Assembly (NCBI GenBank): GCA_018268755.1
Contig: JAFDVW010000015.1
Span: 60,643-124,642 of the forward strand
Origin: Acidobacteriota bacterium
GTDB lineage: Bacteria > Acidobacteriota > Terriglobia > Terriglobales > Acidobacteriaceae
DNA length: 64,000 nt
Direction: 5' to 3'
Positions within the stretch are counted from its first letter, which is position 1. The number at the start of each line of letters is the position of its first letter. The notes under the pieces were generated by a model. That model was not told the origin of the DNA. It did no database searches and worked only from the letters and a program-made list of their open reading frames with translations. Made by a program: the position numbers and the translations under genes. Shown one piece after another: positions 1-8,507 of the stretch.

Positions 1-37
1 TGACACATCCCGGCTTTGTTAAAATTCGGGAAGCAGC

Positions 38-868
38 ATGAGACGGCTCCGCATTTCCGCAATTTCTTATCTGAATACCGCGCCTCTGATGTGGGATTTC
101 GAGCATGCAGGCGCAGGTTCCGTCTTCGATATTTCCTACACCGTACCCTCGCAATGTGCGGCCCAGTTGGCGGCCGGGACGGCGGACATCGGCATTATTC
201 CGGCGGCCGCCTATCTCACCGTGCCCGAGCTGGTCATCTTGCCGGGAGTGGCCATTGCCTCGCGGCAGGCGGTGCGGTCGATTTTGCTGGTCAGCAAAGT
301 TCCTCTGGAAAAAGTCCGCACCGTGGCCCTGGACACTTCTTCCCTCACCTCCGTCGCTCTGGCGAAAACGCTGTTCGCCAAATGGTGGGGCGGAGGGCGG
401 ACGTTTTTTTCCATGGCGCCGCAGATTGAGACCATGCTGGCGGAGCACGACGCGGCGCTGGTGATTGGCGATCCGGCGCTGCAAATCGACCGTTCCCGTT
501 ACCAGGCCTATGACCTAGCGGAAGAGTGGTTGCGGCTGACAGGAAAGCCCTTTGTCTTTGCCTTCTGGGCCGTGCGGGAGCAGGCGGTGGGCGAAACGGC
601 GCTGGACCTGGCGCAAATCTTTCAGCGCTCGCGCGACCATGGGCTGGAGCCGGCGAACCTGGCCCACATTGCCCGGCAATGGGCCCCCCGGCTCAAGCTC
701 AGCGAGCACGCGGTAAAGAGTTACCTGACGCAAAATATCCACTATGATCTGGACGAGGCTTGTCTGGAGGGCTTGCAGCTGTTTTATCGCGCTGCCGTGG
801 AATGCGGCGCGTTGCCGGGTATTCGCGAGCTCCGCTTCCTGGAGGCCGTCAAACCGGCCTCGCCATGA
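38..868 (+). CDS. mqnA: Chorismate dehydratase MqnA (futalosine menaquinone pathway)
   Basis: A 276-residue soluble protein of the MqnA/MqnD periplasmic-binding-like fold. MqnA converts chorismate to 3-enolpyruvylbenzoate, the first step of menaquinone synthesis by the futalosine route. The N-terminus carries the family hallmark SYLNTAPL (about residues 10-17), followed by a region typical of the family (AAGTADIGIIPAAAY). Length fits the family (about 270-290). The ATG at 38 follows a GGGAAGC purine stretch at a fair distance. mqnC (1666) and mqnD (8508) are in the same window and strand, which supports the assignment. MqnD is a paralogue, but the C-terminal half and the separate clear MqnD gene make MqnA the better call. 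Confidence 0.93.
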   Translation: MRRLRISAISYLNTAPLMWDFEHAGAGSVFDISYTVPSQCAAQLAAGTADIGIIPAAAYLTVPELVILPGVAIASRQAVRSILLVSKVPLEKVRTVALDTSSLTSVALAKTLFAKWWGGGRTFFSMAPQIETMLAEHDAALVIGDPALQIDRSRYQAYDLAEEWLRLTGKPFVFAFWAVREQAVGETALDLAQIFQRSRDHGLEPANLAHIARQWAPRLKLSEHAVKSYLTQNIHYDLDEACLEGLQLFYRAAVECGALPGIRELRFLEAVKPASP

Positions 869-918
869 ACAGATTTCATACGGCAGCACCGCTGGAAAAT
901 TGCTTCTAACTATACTTC

Positions 919-1566
919 ATGCCACCATTCGCCATTTTTCTTGCAGTTTCAGGGATCGTTCGCTGGTTAAGAAACCTGGGAGGGCCGGGCCTGCTGTTAC
1001 TGGGCGTGGCCGACAGCTCCGTCGTGCCTTTGACCGGCAGCATGGATGCCTTGACCATCTGGCTGGCCGCCAGCCAGCGGGGCTGGTGGTTCTACTACGC
1101 GGTCATGGCGACGCTGGGTTCCGTGCTGGGGGGATACGTCACCTACATGCTGGCCCGTAAGGGCGGCAAGGAAATGCTGGAGAGGAAGCTCTCGCATCGC
1201 AACGCCGAGCGGGTCTATGACACCTTCCATCGCTGGGGATTTGGCGCAGTGGCGGTGCCCGCGCTGCTGCCTCCCCCGTTTCCCATCGTTCCTTTCTTAT
1301 TGGCGGCGGGGGCCATGCAGTATTCTCGCAAGCGCTTCCTGTGGGCGCTCACCCTGGGACGGGCGGTCCGCTTTACCGTGGCGGCAGGACTGGGCGCCGC
1401 TTACGGACGGCATGTGATGCACTTCTTCTCCCAGTACTACCGGCCGGCGGTGCTGGTGCTGGTGGGGCTGGCGGTAGTGGGCGCGGTTTTCTCGCTGGCC
1501 GAATATTGGCGCTCACGGCGGCGGCCGGCCCCCGAGGCGCTCCAGCCCAAGCAGCGGGCGGCGTAA
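919..1566 (+). CDS. VTT/DedA-like integral membrane protein
   Basis: A 215-residue membrane protein resembling the SNARE-associated/VTT (DedA-like) family. About four to five hydrophobic segments are visible (roughly residues 20-40, 55-75, 110-135, 145-165, 175-195). The family-like stretch FGAVAVPALLPPPFPIVP sits around residue 110, where DedA proteins carry the conserved G-(F/R)-P-R/P re-entrant loop. DedA-family members are proposed lipid scramblases or proton-coupled transporters in the inner membrane; the substrate here is unknown. It lies 50 bp downstream of mqnA and upstream of mqnC on the same strand, so it may be co-transcribed. The C-terminal tail is basic (RSRRRPAPE) and probably cytoplasmic. 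Confidence 0.75.
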   Translation: MPPFAIFLAVSGIVRWLRNLGGPGLLLLGVADSSVVPLTGSMDALTIWLAASQRGWWFYYAVMATLGSVLGGYVTYMLARKGGKEMLERKLSHRNAERVYDTFHRWGFGAVAVPALLPPPFPIVPFLLAAGAMQYSRKRFLWALTLGRAVRFTVAAGLGAAYGRHVMHFFSQYYRPAVLVLVGLAVVGAVFSLAEYWRSRRRPAPEALQPKQRAA

Positions 1567-1596
1567 AGACTTGGCAGCTCTGACCCTGAGGCTCCG

Positions 1597-1614
1597 GCGG
1601 ACAGGAGTGTCCGC
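1597..1614. repeat. Small intergenic hairpin between the VTT gene and mqnC
   Basis: GCGGACA, loop GGAG, TGTCCGC forms a perfect 7-bp stem. It is not followed by a T-run, so it is more likely a dispersed palindromic repeat or an mRNA processing/stability element than a terminator. Confidence 0.45.
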
Positions 1615-1665
1615 CCCACAGCTGCTACCCATCCTGCGGGCAATCGGCTAAAATTGAGACACGGC

Positions 1666-2712
1666 ATGTCCCTCACCAAAGAACAAGCTCTGGAGCTGTT
1701 TCATTCCGATGACCTGATTGGCATCGGCATGGAAGCCGATGCCTTGCGCCGCAATCTGCATCCGGAAGGCGTGGTCACCTACATCATTGACCGCAATATC
1801 AATTACACAAACTTCTGCACGGAGTACTGCACCTTCTGCGCTTTCTACCGGCCGCTGAAGGGGCCGCAGGCCAAGGAAGGCTACATCCTCGATTTCGAGA
1901 CCATCTACGAAAAGATCCGCGAGACGGTCGAGCTGGGCGGTACGGGCGTGCTGATGCAGGGCGGGCTGCATCCGGATTTGAAGATCGAATGGCATGAGCA
2001 GATGCTGCGCGGGATTAAGCAGCGTTTCCCGAAAATCCACCTGCACTGCTATTCCGCCTCCGAGATCCTGGCCATCGCGGAGTACAGCGATCTGTCGCTG
2101 CGCGACACCATCTGGCGGCTGCGCGATGCGGGCCTGGATTCGATTCCGGGGGGCGGCGCCGAAATTCTCGACGACGAAGTGCGCTATAAGATCGCCCGCC
2201 TGAAGTGCCTGACGGAAGATTGGCTCAATGTGCACCGCACCGCGCACCAGCTCGGCATGCGCACCACCGCGACCATGATGTTCGGGGTGGGGGAGAAGGC
2301 GGAAAACCGCATCCACCACTTCCAGAAGCTTTACGAATTGCAGGAAGAGACGGGGGGATTCACCGCGTTTATTCCCTGGAGTTTTCAGCCGGCCAATACG
2401 GCGCTGGGCGGCCGCAAGTGGGAGGAAGCCACGGCGGTCGAGTATCTGAAGGTGCTGGCGATTTCCCGCCTCTATCTTTCCAATTTTCTGAATGTGCAAT
2501 CCAGCTGGGTCACGCAAGGATTGAAGGTCTGCCAGATGGGGCTGCGCTTCGGCGGCAACGACGTGGGCTCGGTGATGCTGGAAGAAAATGTGGTGCGCGC
2601 CGCCGGCGTAACCAACTGCACCACGGAAGAAGAGCTGCGCCGCATTATCCGCGATGCCGGCTTCCGCCCCGCGCAGCGCGACACCCTCTATCGGCAGTAT
2701 TTCCTGAACTAA
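1666..2712 (+). CDS. mqnC: Cyclic dehypoxanthinyl futalosine synthase MqnC (radical SAM)
   Basis: Radical SAM enzyme of 348 residues that cyclises dehypoxanthine futalosine in menaquinone biosynthesis. The cluster-binding motif CTEYCTFC (CxxxCxxC) lies near residue 50, preceded by the family-typical RNINYTNFC. Other conserved stretches are LMQGGLHPDLKIEW, SIPGGGAEIL and the C-terminal GGNDVGSVMLEENVV, shared with MqnC and MqnE. MqnE (aminofutalosine synthase) is the nearest alternative, but the hallmark residues and length suit MqnC. I chose the ATG at 1666; a TTG at 1654 would add four residues. A strong hairpin terminator follows at 2737. Confidence 0.92.
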   Translation: MSLTKEQALELFHSDDLIGIGMEADALRRNLHPEGVVTYIIDRNINYTNFCTEYCTFCAFYRPLKGPQAKEGYILDFETIYEKIRETVELGGTGVLMQGGLHPDLKIEWHEQMLRGIKQRFPKIHLHCYSASEILAIAEYSDLSLRDTIWRLRDAGLDSIPGGGAEILDDEVRYKIARLKCLTEDWLNVHRTAHQLGMRTTATMMFGVGEKAENRIHHFQKLYELQEETGGFTAFIPWSFQPANTALGGRKWEEATAVEYLKVLAISRLYLSNFLNVQSSWVTQGLKVCQMGLRFGGNDVGSVMLEENVVRAAGVTNCTTEEELRRIIRDAGFRPAQRDTLYRQYFLN

Positions 2713-2736
2713 GTCCGCAAAGCGATCTGCAAAACC

Positions 2737-2764
2737 AAACGGCCTCGAAATATCGAGGCCGTTT
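2737..2764 (+). terminator. Rho-independent-type terminator after mqnC
   Basis: An 11-bp perfect stem (AAACGGCCTCG ... CGAGGCCGTTT) with loop AAATAT, starting 25 bases after the mqnC stop. The A-rich left and T-rich right arms allow use in both directions, although the T tract is short. Confidence 0.75.
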
Positions 2765-2899
2765 CCAATTGCTGCACCCTGTCAGAGTTGCAAACCCATT
2801 ATTGCTGGACACTCCATCGAAATCAAGGAACCGCGGGCCCTGCCCCCCCCACGGTTGTCCCATTTTGGTACTTAAGGCCTGCCCTCGGGGTTGAGGGCA

Positions 2900-2972
2900 T
2901 GGACCTGGCGGGATTCGAACCCGCACCTGCAACACTGACAGGGTTCTGTACTACCAGTTACACCACAGGCCC
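2900..2972 (-). tRNA. tRNA-like gene, anticodon position reads GTC (Asp) but with a defective anticodon stem
   Basis: On the minus strand a 73-nt cloverleaf can be drawn. The acceptor stem GGGCCTG/CAGGTCC has one G-U pair. The D-arm is GTGT/GTAC with a GG-containing loop. The T-arm is perfect (GCGGG/CCCGC) with loop TTCGAAT. The discriminator is A and no CCA is encoded. The seven-base anticodon loop CTGTCAG places GTC at positions 34-36, which would be Asp. However, the anticodon stem GAACC/TGTTG has mismatches at 27-43 (G-G) and 31-39 (C-T), and bacterial tRNA-Asp normally has G73. It may therefore be a degenerate or unusual tRNA. Alternative registers (for example anticodon TGT, Thr) lose U33. 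Confidence 0.6.
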
Positions 2973-3237
2973 ATCCGCTGCAACATAGGAGATGAGGCTC
3001 CATCGGCGCATGGTCGTTCATCACATCACGCGCCTGTGCGTTTCCCAATAGGGGAACCGTGGGCCTTTTTCTTAGCATGCATTTTTCCGCTTAGGCAGAT
3101 TGCTCTTATGTGATTGATAAAATAGTCTGTTACTCTCATCCCGGCGGAAGACGCCGGGGATTCACAGGTGGAGTCTTAAGGTACAATCAGGGGTTTCCCG
3201 GGTTCTAAATCCTCGTACGACGATTGCTTTCGGGCGC
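2973..3237. other. Leader region before the glycosyltransferase gene, with one hairpin
   Basis: No ORF with gene-like features. The only clear structure is a 7-bp hairpin at 3140-3158 (CCCGGCG, loop GAAGA, CGCCGGG), about 80 bases before the start codon. It has no T-run after it. An AT-rich patch around 3110-3135 could hold the promoter, but I see no convincing -35/-10 pair. Confidence 0.35.
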
Positions 3238-4857
3238 ATGTCCATCGACTTCCAGATTCTTGCCGTAGCCTTCGCCTCCAAGGGAATCGGCCAATACTTT
3301 CGCTCGCACTTCCTCGACAAGACCTTTCAGGGGCTTTATCAGGTCAACGGCTTTGATCTGGCGCTGCTGATTCCGTACTTTGTGGTGCTGATCCTGCTGG
3401 CGTCCTACGGCGTGCATCGCTATGTGCTGGTCTACCTTTATTACAAGAACAAAAAGAAGCACACTACGGAACCCGAGATCCGTTTCGCGGAACTGCCGCG
3501 GGTGACGGTGCAGTTGCCCATCTTCAACGAGCAGTTCGTGGTGGAGCGCCTGCTCGATCACATTTGCCGGCTGCAATACCCGTGGGACAAGCTCGATATC
3601 CAGGTGCTTGACGACTCAACCGACGAGACCCAGGCGGTAGCGCGAGGGCTGGTGGAGCACCATGCCGCCAAAGGCGTCCCGATCACCTATCACCACCGCA
3701 CCAATCGGGAAGGATTCAAGGCTGGAGCGCTGGCGGAAGGACTCAAGTCGGCCAAAGGGGAATTCGTCGCCATCTTCGACGCCGACTTCACCCCGCCGGA
3801 AGACTTTCTGATGCGCACCATCCACCATTTCACCCATCCCAAAGTCGGCATGGTGCAAACCCGCTGGACGCACATCAACCGGCATTATTCCTTCCTCACG
3901 GAAGTCGAAGCCATCCTGCTTGATGGGCATTTTGTGCTGGAGCATTCCGGGCGCGCCCGCAGCGATGTGTTCTTCAACTTCAACGGAACCGCCGGAGTCT
4001 GGCGGCGGCAGGCCATCGAAGAGGCCGGGGGATGGGAGCACGACACGCTTACCGAAGACACAGACCTGTCTTACCGCGCGCAATTGAAGGGCTGGAAGTT
4101 CGTTTACCTGCAAGATGTCGAATGCCCGGCCGAGTTGCCGGTAGAGATGACCGCATTCAAGACCCAGCAGGCGCGCTGGGCCAAAGGCTTGATCCAGACC
4201 GGGAAGAAAATTCTGCCGCGCGTGCTGAAGAGCGATCAGCCCTTCCACGTAAAACTGGAGGCCTGGTACCACCTCACCGCCAACCTGAGCTATCCCTTGA
4301 TGATTGTGCTCTCGGTACTGCTGATGCCGGCCATGATCATCCGTTTCTACCAGGGCTGGTTTCAGATGTTGTACATTGACCTGCCGCTGTTTCTGGCATC
4401 GACGTTTTCCATTTCCAGCTTTTATCTGGTCTCGCAGCGCGAGTTGTTTCCCCGGCGGTGGCCGCGGGCGGTCCTTTACCTTCCCTTTCTCATGTCGCTC
4501 GGGATCGGCTTGACTATCACCAATACTCGCGCCGTATTGGAAGCCCTGGCGGGCAAGCAGACCGCGTTCGCCCGCACACCGAAGTATCGCGTGGAGTCAC
4601 GCAAAGACAGAGTGCGGGCCACGAAGTATCGTAAGCGCCTGGGCTGGGTGCCCTGGCTGGAACTGGCAATCGGCACCTACTTCGCCCTGACCGTGTATTA
4701 CGCCATCAGCAACGAGAACTACATCACCGTTCCATTTTTGCTCTTGTTCGTGGTGGGTTACTGGTACACGGGATTGATGTCGTTGTTGCAAGGCCGGTTT
4801 GCCGGATTGGCACTGAGCACGGAAAGCCATACCAAGCCATTCCCGGTAGGGGTCTGA
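3238..4857 (+). CDS. Membrane-bound processive family-2 glycosyltransferase
   Basis: A 539-residue GT2 enzyme with the complete D, D, D, QxxRW signature of cellulose-synthase-like processive transferases. Visible elements are DDSTDE (125-130), DAD (181-183), TED (272-274) and QQARW (310-314). One membrane segment precedes the catalytic domain (about 40-62) and about four follow (roughly 345-365, 375-395, 410-435, 475-525). It should build a beta-linked glycan from a nucleotide sugar at the cytoplasmic face of the inner membrane. Relatives include glucomannan synthase-like and ceramide glucosyltransferase-like enzymes, so the sugar cannot be read from sequence. No BcsB/PilZ partner is adjacent; the PilZ genes in this window are more than 19 kb away. 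Confidence 0.9.
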   Translation: MSIDFQILAVAFASKGIGQYFRSHFLDKTFQGLYQVNGFDLALLIPYFVVLILLASYGVHRYVLVYLYYKNKKKHTTEPEIRFAELPRVTVQLPIFNEQFVVERLLDHICRLQYPWDKLDIQVLDDSTDETQAVARGLVEHHAAKGVPITYHHRTNREGFKAGALAEGLKSAKGEFVAIFDADFTPPEDFLMRTIHHFTHPKVGMVQTRWTHINRHYSFLTEVEAILLDGHFVLEHSGRARSDVFFNFNGTAGVWRRQAIEEAGGWEHDTLTEDTDLSYRAQLKGWKFVYLQDVECPAELPVEMTAFKTQQARWAKGLIQTGKKILPRVLKSDQPFHVKLEAWYHLTANLSYPLMIVLSVLLMPAMIIRFYQGWFQMLYIDLPLFLASTFSISSFYLVSQRELFPRRWPRAVLYLPFLMSLGIGLTITNTRAVLEALAGKQTAFARTPKYRVESRKDRVRATKYRKRLGWVPWLELAIGTYFALTVYYAISNENYITVPFLLLFVVGYWYTGLMSLLQGRFAGLALSTESHTKPFPVGV

Positions 4858-4982
4858 TCCGCTTTTCCCGTTTGCCACGATGAATCCTCCTGCCAAACGG
4901 AGTAAAATTACCCACGCTACAATACTGGGCCCGGTGCGTCCCCCCGACGCATGCACATCGGTGGTTTGCGATGGAGGTTTCT

Positions 4983-5981
4983 ATGGGCACACACAGAACG
5001 CACTTTCTGGCCATCTTCCTGCTGCTGTTGCTTCCTCTTTTCAGCTGTGGAGCGCGGCATAGCGCGGAAGAAAAATACATCCTGATCGGCAGCAATTTGC
5101 AGGTCCCCTATTGGCAGACCGCGGCCGCGGGCTTCACCCAGGAAGCAGCCCGCATCAAGGTGGCCGCCGAGGTCGCCGGGCCGGACAACTACGACCCCAA
5201 GGCCGAGCTCGAGGAATTTCTCCGGGCCTTGCAGAAGAAACCTACGGGCATTCTGATCTCGCCGGCGGACTCCGCCCTGATGAAGGACGACATCGATAAA
5301 GCCATTGCCGCGGGGGTTCCGGTCATCACCATCGATTCCGATGCGCCGGCCAGCAAGCGCCTGTTTTTCATCGGCACCAACAACTATGAAGCCGGGGTAA
5401 TGGGGGGGCGGCGGCTGGCCCAGGAACTGCATGATAAGGGCAATGTCGTGGTCTTCACCATGCCGGAGCAGAGCAACCTGCGGGACCGGCTGCGCGGCTA
5501 TCGTGACGCGCTGGAGAGCCATCCCCAGATCAAAATCACAGAGGTCGTGGACATTGCCGGAGACCCCCGCGTGGCCTTTGACACAACGGCACGCCTGCTG
5601 GGAAAAAACAAGGACCAGGTGCAGGCCTTCGTTTGCCTGGAGGCGCAAGCCGGCAAGGAAGTTGCTACTGTGCTTAGCAACAATAGCGTGAGAGACAAGA
5701 TTGTCATGGCCATGGACACGGATCCGGACACGCTGGAGTGGATCCGACGCGGCGTGATCGCCGCCACCATTGGCCAAAAGCCCTACACCATGGCCAGTGT
5801 GGGCCTGAGGATGCTCGACGATCTCTATCACCAGAAACTTGCTTCCCTCAATACGGATTGGGCCACGGACAGCTTTGCCCCAATTCCGGTTTTCGTCGAT
5901 ACTGGTTCCCTGCTGATCGACAAGAGCAATCTGGAGGCATTCATGACGGCAAACAAAGCCTTGTCGAAGCCGCAAAATTGA
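4983..5981 (+). CDS. Periplasmic sugar-binding lipoprotein (LacI/ribose-binding type)
   Basis: Substrate-binding protein of the type-1 periplasmic fold (RbsB-like), about 332 residues. The N-terminus is a lipoprotein signal: a hydrophobic run ending in LFSC, with Cys near residue 21. The body has PTGILISPADSALMKDDIDKA-type hinge sequence and VPVITIDSDAP, which match sugar-binding proteins. The ATG at 4983 has GGAGG five bases upstream; an ATG at 4971 overlaps that RBS and is less likely. No ABC permease or ATPase is nearby, so it is an orphan receptor here. Its gene stops 15 bases before the next start, suggesting co-transcription with the Xaa-Pro peptidase. Confidence 0.85.
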   Translation: MGTHRTHFLAIFLLLLLPLFSCGARHSAEEKYILIGSNLQVPYWQTAAAGFTQEAARIKVAAEVAGPDNYDPKAELEEFLRALQKKPTGILISPADSALMKDDIDKAIAAGVPVITIDSDAPASKRLFFIGTNNYEAGVMGGRRLAQELHDKGNVVVFTMPEQSNLRDRLRGYRDALESHPQIKITEVVDIAGDPRVAFDTTARLLGKNKDQVQAFVCLEAQAGKEVATVLSNNSVRDKIVMAMDTDPDTLEWIRRGVIAATIGQKPYTMASVGLRMLDDLYHQKLASLNTDWATDSFAPIPVFVDTGSLLIDKSNLEAFMTANKALSKPQN

Positions 5982-5996
5982 ATTTCGACCAATCCT

Positions 5997-7352
5997 ATGC
6001 GTAAATCCTGGCTGTACCTGAGCCTTTTCGCCTGCAGCGCTATCTTGCTCGCTACCCTGGGCCGAGCGCTGGAGCGCCAGCCCCAAGCCGACTATCATGC
6101 TCGCCGCGAGGCCCTGGCCGCCAAAGCCGAGGGAGGAGCGGTCCTGCTATTCGCGTCCGTGGAAAAAGAGGGACCGAACGACCTCTACGGATTCCGGCAG
6201 GATGAAAATTTCTTTTATCTCTCCGGCTGGAGCGAACCTGGGGCGGCGCTGCTGATCCTTCCCGCCGTGGCCGCCAAAGCCGAGCTGCCGGGGCGCCCGT
6301 ATACAGAAATTCTCTTTCTGCCCAGCCACAACCTGTCGCAGGAAAAATGGACAGGGCCGAAGCTGGGGCCGGAAAATCCCCGCGTGCGCGAGATCACCGG
6401 ATTCGACCAGGTGAAGGTTCTGGACGATCTACGCGGCGAGTTGGCGCGTCTGCTGTCGTCCCAGCGGGCCACGGTGTACACCGACGTCCCCGCCCCAGGG
6501 CAAGACTCCAACTCCACAGAGTCGGTGAGTTGGCTGCAAAGGACCAACGCATTCCCCACTTATATTTCCTGGCTGGACGTGCGTCCCTTGATCGCGTCGT
6601 TGCGGACCTTCAAGGATGAGCGGGAAATCGCCCTGGTGCGCAAAGCCACGGACGCCTCCATGGCGGCGCATCGTGCGGCCCTGCGGGCCATCCAGCCCGG
6701 GGTCACGGAACTGGCAATCTCCGCGCTGATGCAATACGAGTGGGGCAAACGCGGCTGCGAGCGGCCGGCATATGCGCCGATCGTCGGCTCCGGCCTCTAT
6801 TCCACCGTGCTGCATTACTCGGACAACTCGCAGACCATGCAGGCGGGAGATGTAGTGGTGATCGATGCCGCCGGCGAGTATTCCATGTACGCCTCCGACA
6901 TTACCCGCACCATGCCGGTCAGCGGCAAATTTACGGCGCGCCAGCGGGAGATTTACGACATCGTGCTGGGGGCGCAGCAGGCGGCCATCGCAGCCTTTCA
7001 GTCGGGTAAATCAACTTTGCGGCGGGATGGAGACCAATCCCTCTACAAGGTGGCCTACGACTACATCAATAGCCACGGCAAAGACCTGCACGGCGAACCG
7101 CTGGGCAAATACTTCATCCACGGCCTGAGCCACTATGTGGGGCTGAACGTCCACGATGCCGGCGATTATGCGGTCCCGCTGGGGCCGGGAGCGGTCTTCA
7201 CCATCGAGCCGGGCATTTACATTCCGGAAGAAAAGCTGGGGGTGCGCATCGAAGATATTCTGTATGTGAGCAAGGACGGCAAGCTCATCAACCTGACTGC
7301 CGATCTCCCCCATACCGCGGAAGAAGTGGAACGCGCCATGGCCGGCAAGTAG
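5997..7352 (+). CDS. Exported Xaa-Pro aminopeptidase, family M24B
   Basis: A 451-residue metallopeptidase that removes N-terminal residues preceding proline. A signal peptide is visible (KSWLYLSLFACSAILLATLG). An aminopeptidase P N-terminal domain occupies roughly residues 30-180 and a pita-bread catalytic domain 205-440. Metal ligands can be recognised in VVIDAAGEYSMYASDITRT (two Asp), GLSHYVGLNVHD (His), FTIEPGIYI (Glu) and GVRIEDILYV (Glu). Export fits the many secreted peptidases in this window. It follows the sugar-binding lipoprotein by 15 bases. Confidence 0.9.
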   Translation: MRKSWLYLSLFACSAILLATLGRALERQPQADYHARREALAAKAEGGAVLLFASVEKEGPNDLYGFRQDENFFYLSGWSEPGAALLILPAVAAKAELPGRPYTEILFLPSHNLSQEKWTGPKLGPENPRVREITGFDQVKVLDDLRGELARLLSSQRATVYTDVPAPGQDSNSTESVSWLQRTNAFPTYISWLDVRPLIASLRTFKDEREIALVRKATDASMAAHRAALRAIQPGVTELAISALMQYEWGKRGCERPAYAPIVGSGLYSTVLHYSDNSQTMQAGDVVVIDAAGEYSMYASDITRTMPVSGKFTARQREIYDIVLGAQQAAIAAFQSGKSTLRRDGDQSLYKVAYDYINSHGKDLHGEPLGKYFIHGLSHYVGLNVHDAGDYAVPLGPGAVFTIEPGIYIPEEKLGVRIEDILYVSKDGKLINLTADLPHTAEEVERAMAGK

Positions 7353-7384
7353 AGGAGCATTTCGAGTTTTACAAGTCAAAACCA

Positions 7385-7505
7385 AAACCTTAAACCGCAG
7401 AGAGCGCTGAGAACGCGGAGTTAATTATTGCTTCGGCGCGAGGGTAACCTACAAGCATTTCTGAACCTCAGTGAACTCAGCGTGCTCTGCGGTTTAAGGT
7501 TTTGT
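7385..7505. repeat. Imperfect inverted repeat, REP-like
   Basis: The left arm begins AAACCTTAAACCGCAGAGAG and is complementary to a right arm ending CTCTGCGGTTTAAGGTTT. About 36 bases per arm are partly paired, with a 40-base non-paired middle. This resembles the dispersed CRCAGAG-type palindromic repeats; a related element occurs at 9418-9600. Confidence 0.6.
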
Positions 7506-7559
7506 GCTTGCATTCCAATCAATCCGGTAATGGTGCAGTTTAGAAATAGCTCACGATTT

Positions 7560-7652
7560 TTGTCATTTCGAGCCGCGCAATTTGCGGCGAGAAATCTGCT
7601 TTGACCTGAACCAGCAGATTCCTCGGGCGATAAACCAGCCCTCGGAATGACA
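7560..7652. repeat. Intergenic palindromic element with TGTCATTYCGAG ends
   Basis: TGTCATTTCGAGC near 7560 is the reverse complement, with one change, of GCCCTCGGAATGACA ending near 7652. Inside, GAAATCTGCT and AGCAGATTCC also pair. The arms therefore fold back on each other over about 93 bases. This is a MITE-like or REP-like non-coding repeat. The rest of the 7353-7745 gap shows no gene. Confidence 0.6.
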
Positions 7653-7745
7653 AATCTGGACGGTTTCAGCAAACTGCACCACTACCCAAACTCCAGTCCC
7701 TGCTTCCAAGCCCGCTCCGTTCTGATATTCTAGGTCGTCGTGAGG

Positions 7746-7877
7746 ATGATCTGGTGGTTTCTGATTCTGGCGTGCGGCGTCGGTGCGGTGCTGTGGGCCG
7801 GGCTGGCGATTTACATTCGTGTTCGCCGGCAATGGAAGGAAACCTCCAGCAAAGAACCGCCGCATCCTGACCTATGA
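7746..7877 (+). CDS. Small single-span membrane protein (43 residues)
   Basis: ATG at 7746 to TGA at 7877 encodes 43 residues. There is one hydrophobic span (about residues 3-24, WWFLILACGVGAVLWAGLAI), then a basic segment (RVRRQWK) and a short polar tail, giving a predicted N-out/C-in membrane peptide. A GTGAGG purine stretch lies just before the start. It ends 37 bases before bioY and may be co-transcribed. I do not recognise the family. A real gene is likely but not certain at this size. Confidence 0.5.
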   Translation: MIWWFLILACGVGAVLWAGLAIYIRVRRQWKETSSKEPPHPDL

Positions 7878-7914
7878 CCAGCAGGGGCTGACAGCTCCCA
7901 GGAGAACGACCGAT

Positions 7915-8487
7915 ATGGCCAAGACTCGCATTCTGCAGGCAGAAACCCCAGCTCTGGAATGGGCCCGGCAGGCCGCCATTGTGATTGGCGCCAGCCTGTT
8001 TGTGGCCCTCTGCGCCAAGATCACCTTGCCTTTGCCCTTCACTCCGGTGCCCTTGACCTTGCAGAATTTCGGCGTCTTGTTCGTGGGGTTAACGCTGGGC
8101 AGCCGTCGCGGGTTCGCCGCTTTGCTGGTCTATCTGGCGGAAGGCGCCGCCGGTTTGCCGGTATTCAGCCCCCTGGGGCCGGGCGGGATCGCCCAGATTC
8201 TCGGGCCTACCGGCGGCTTCCTGATGGCGTATCCCTTCGTGGCGTTTCTGGCCGGCTGGATCATGGAGCGTGGCAAAGCCAGCTTCCTGCGCGCCGCCAT
8301 GGGCGGACTGGTCGCGGAAATGGCGCTCTTCCTGGGAGGCTTGAGCTGGCTGGCCATGCAGACCCACTCGCTGCAGCAGGCCATGCGCTGGGGACTGTAT
8401 TGGTTTGTCTTCGCCGAAATCATCAAGATTTTTCTGGCGGCCGGCGGCACCACGGCCGGACGGCGCGCTTTGAAGTTGCAGGCATAA
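7915..8487 (+). CDS. bioY: Biotin transporter BioY (ECF S-component)
   Basis: A 190-residue integral membrane protein with the BioY signature. [20 protein letters not shown] (residues about 38-57) includes the biotin-binding loop, and [26 protein letters not shown] and [18 protein letters not shown] segments follow. About six transmembrane helices are expected. It captures biotin alone or with an energising EcfAT module; no EcfA/EcfT genes are here. The ATG at 7915 has GGAGA ten bases upstream; the longer upstream reading frame has no such site. It is followed by mqnD after 20 bases. Confidence 0.93.
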   Translation: MAKTRILQAETPALEWARQAAIVIGASLFVALCAKITLPLPFTPVPLTLQNFGVLFVGLTLGSRRGFAALLVYLAEGAAGLPVFSPLGPGGIAQILGPTGGFLMAYPFVAFLAGWIMERGKASFLRAAMGGLVAEMALFLGGLSWLAMQTHSLQQAMRWGLYWFVFAEIIKIFLAAGGTTAGRRALKLQA

Positions 8488-8507
8488 GGAAGCCTTCTTT
8501 TCGATTT

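Noticed and set aside
2973..3237. A cyclic-di-GMP riboswitch in front of the glycosyltransferase gene
   Set aside because: Only a simple 7-bp hairpin is visible and the conserved GEMM core is not found.
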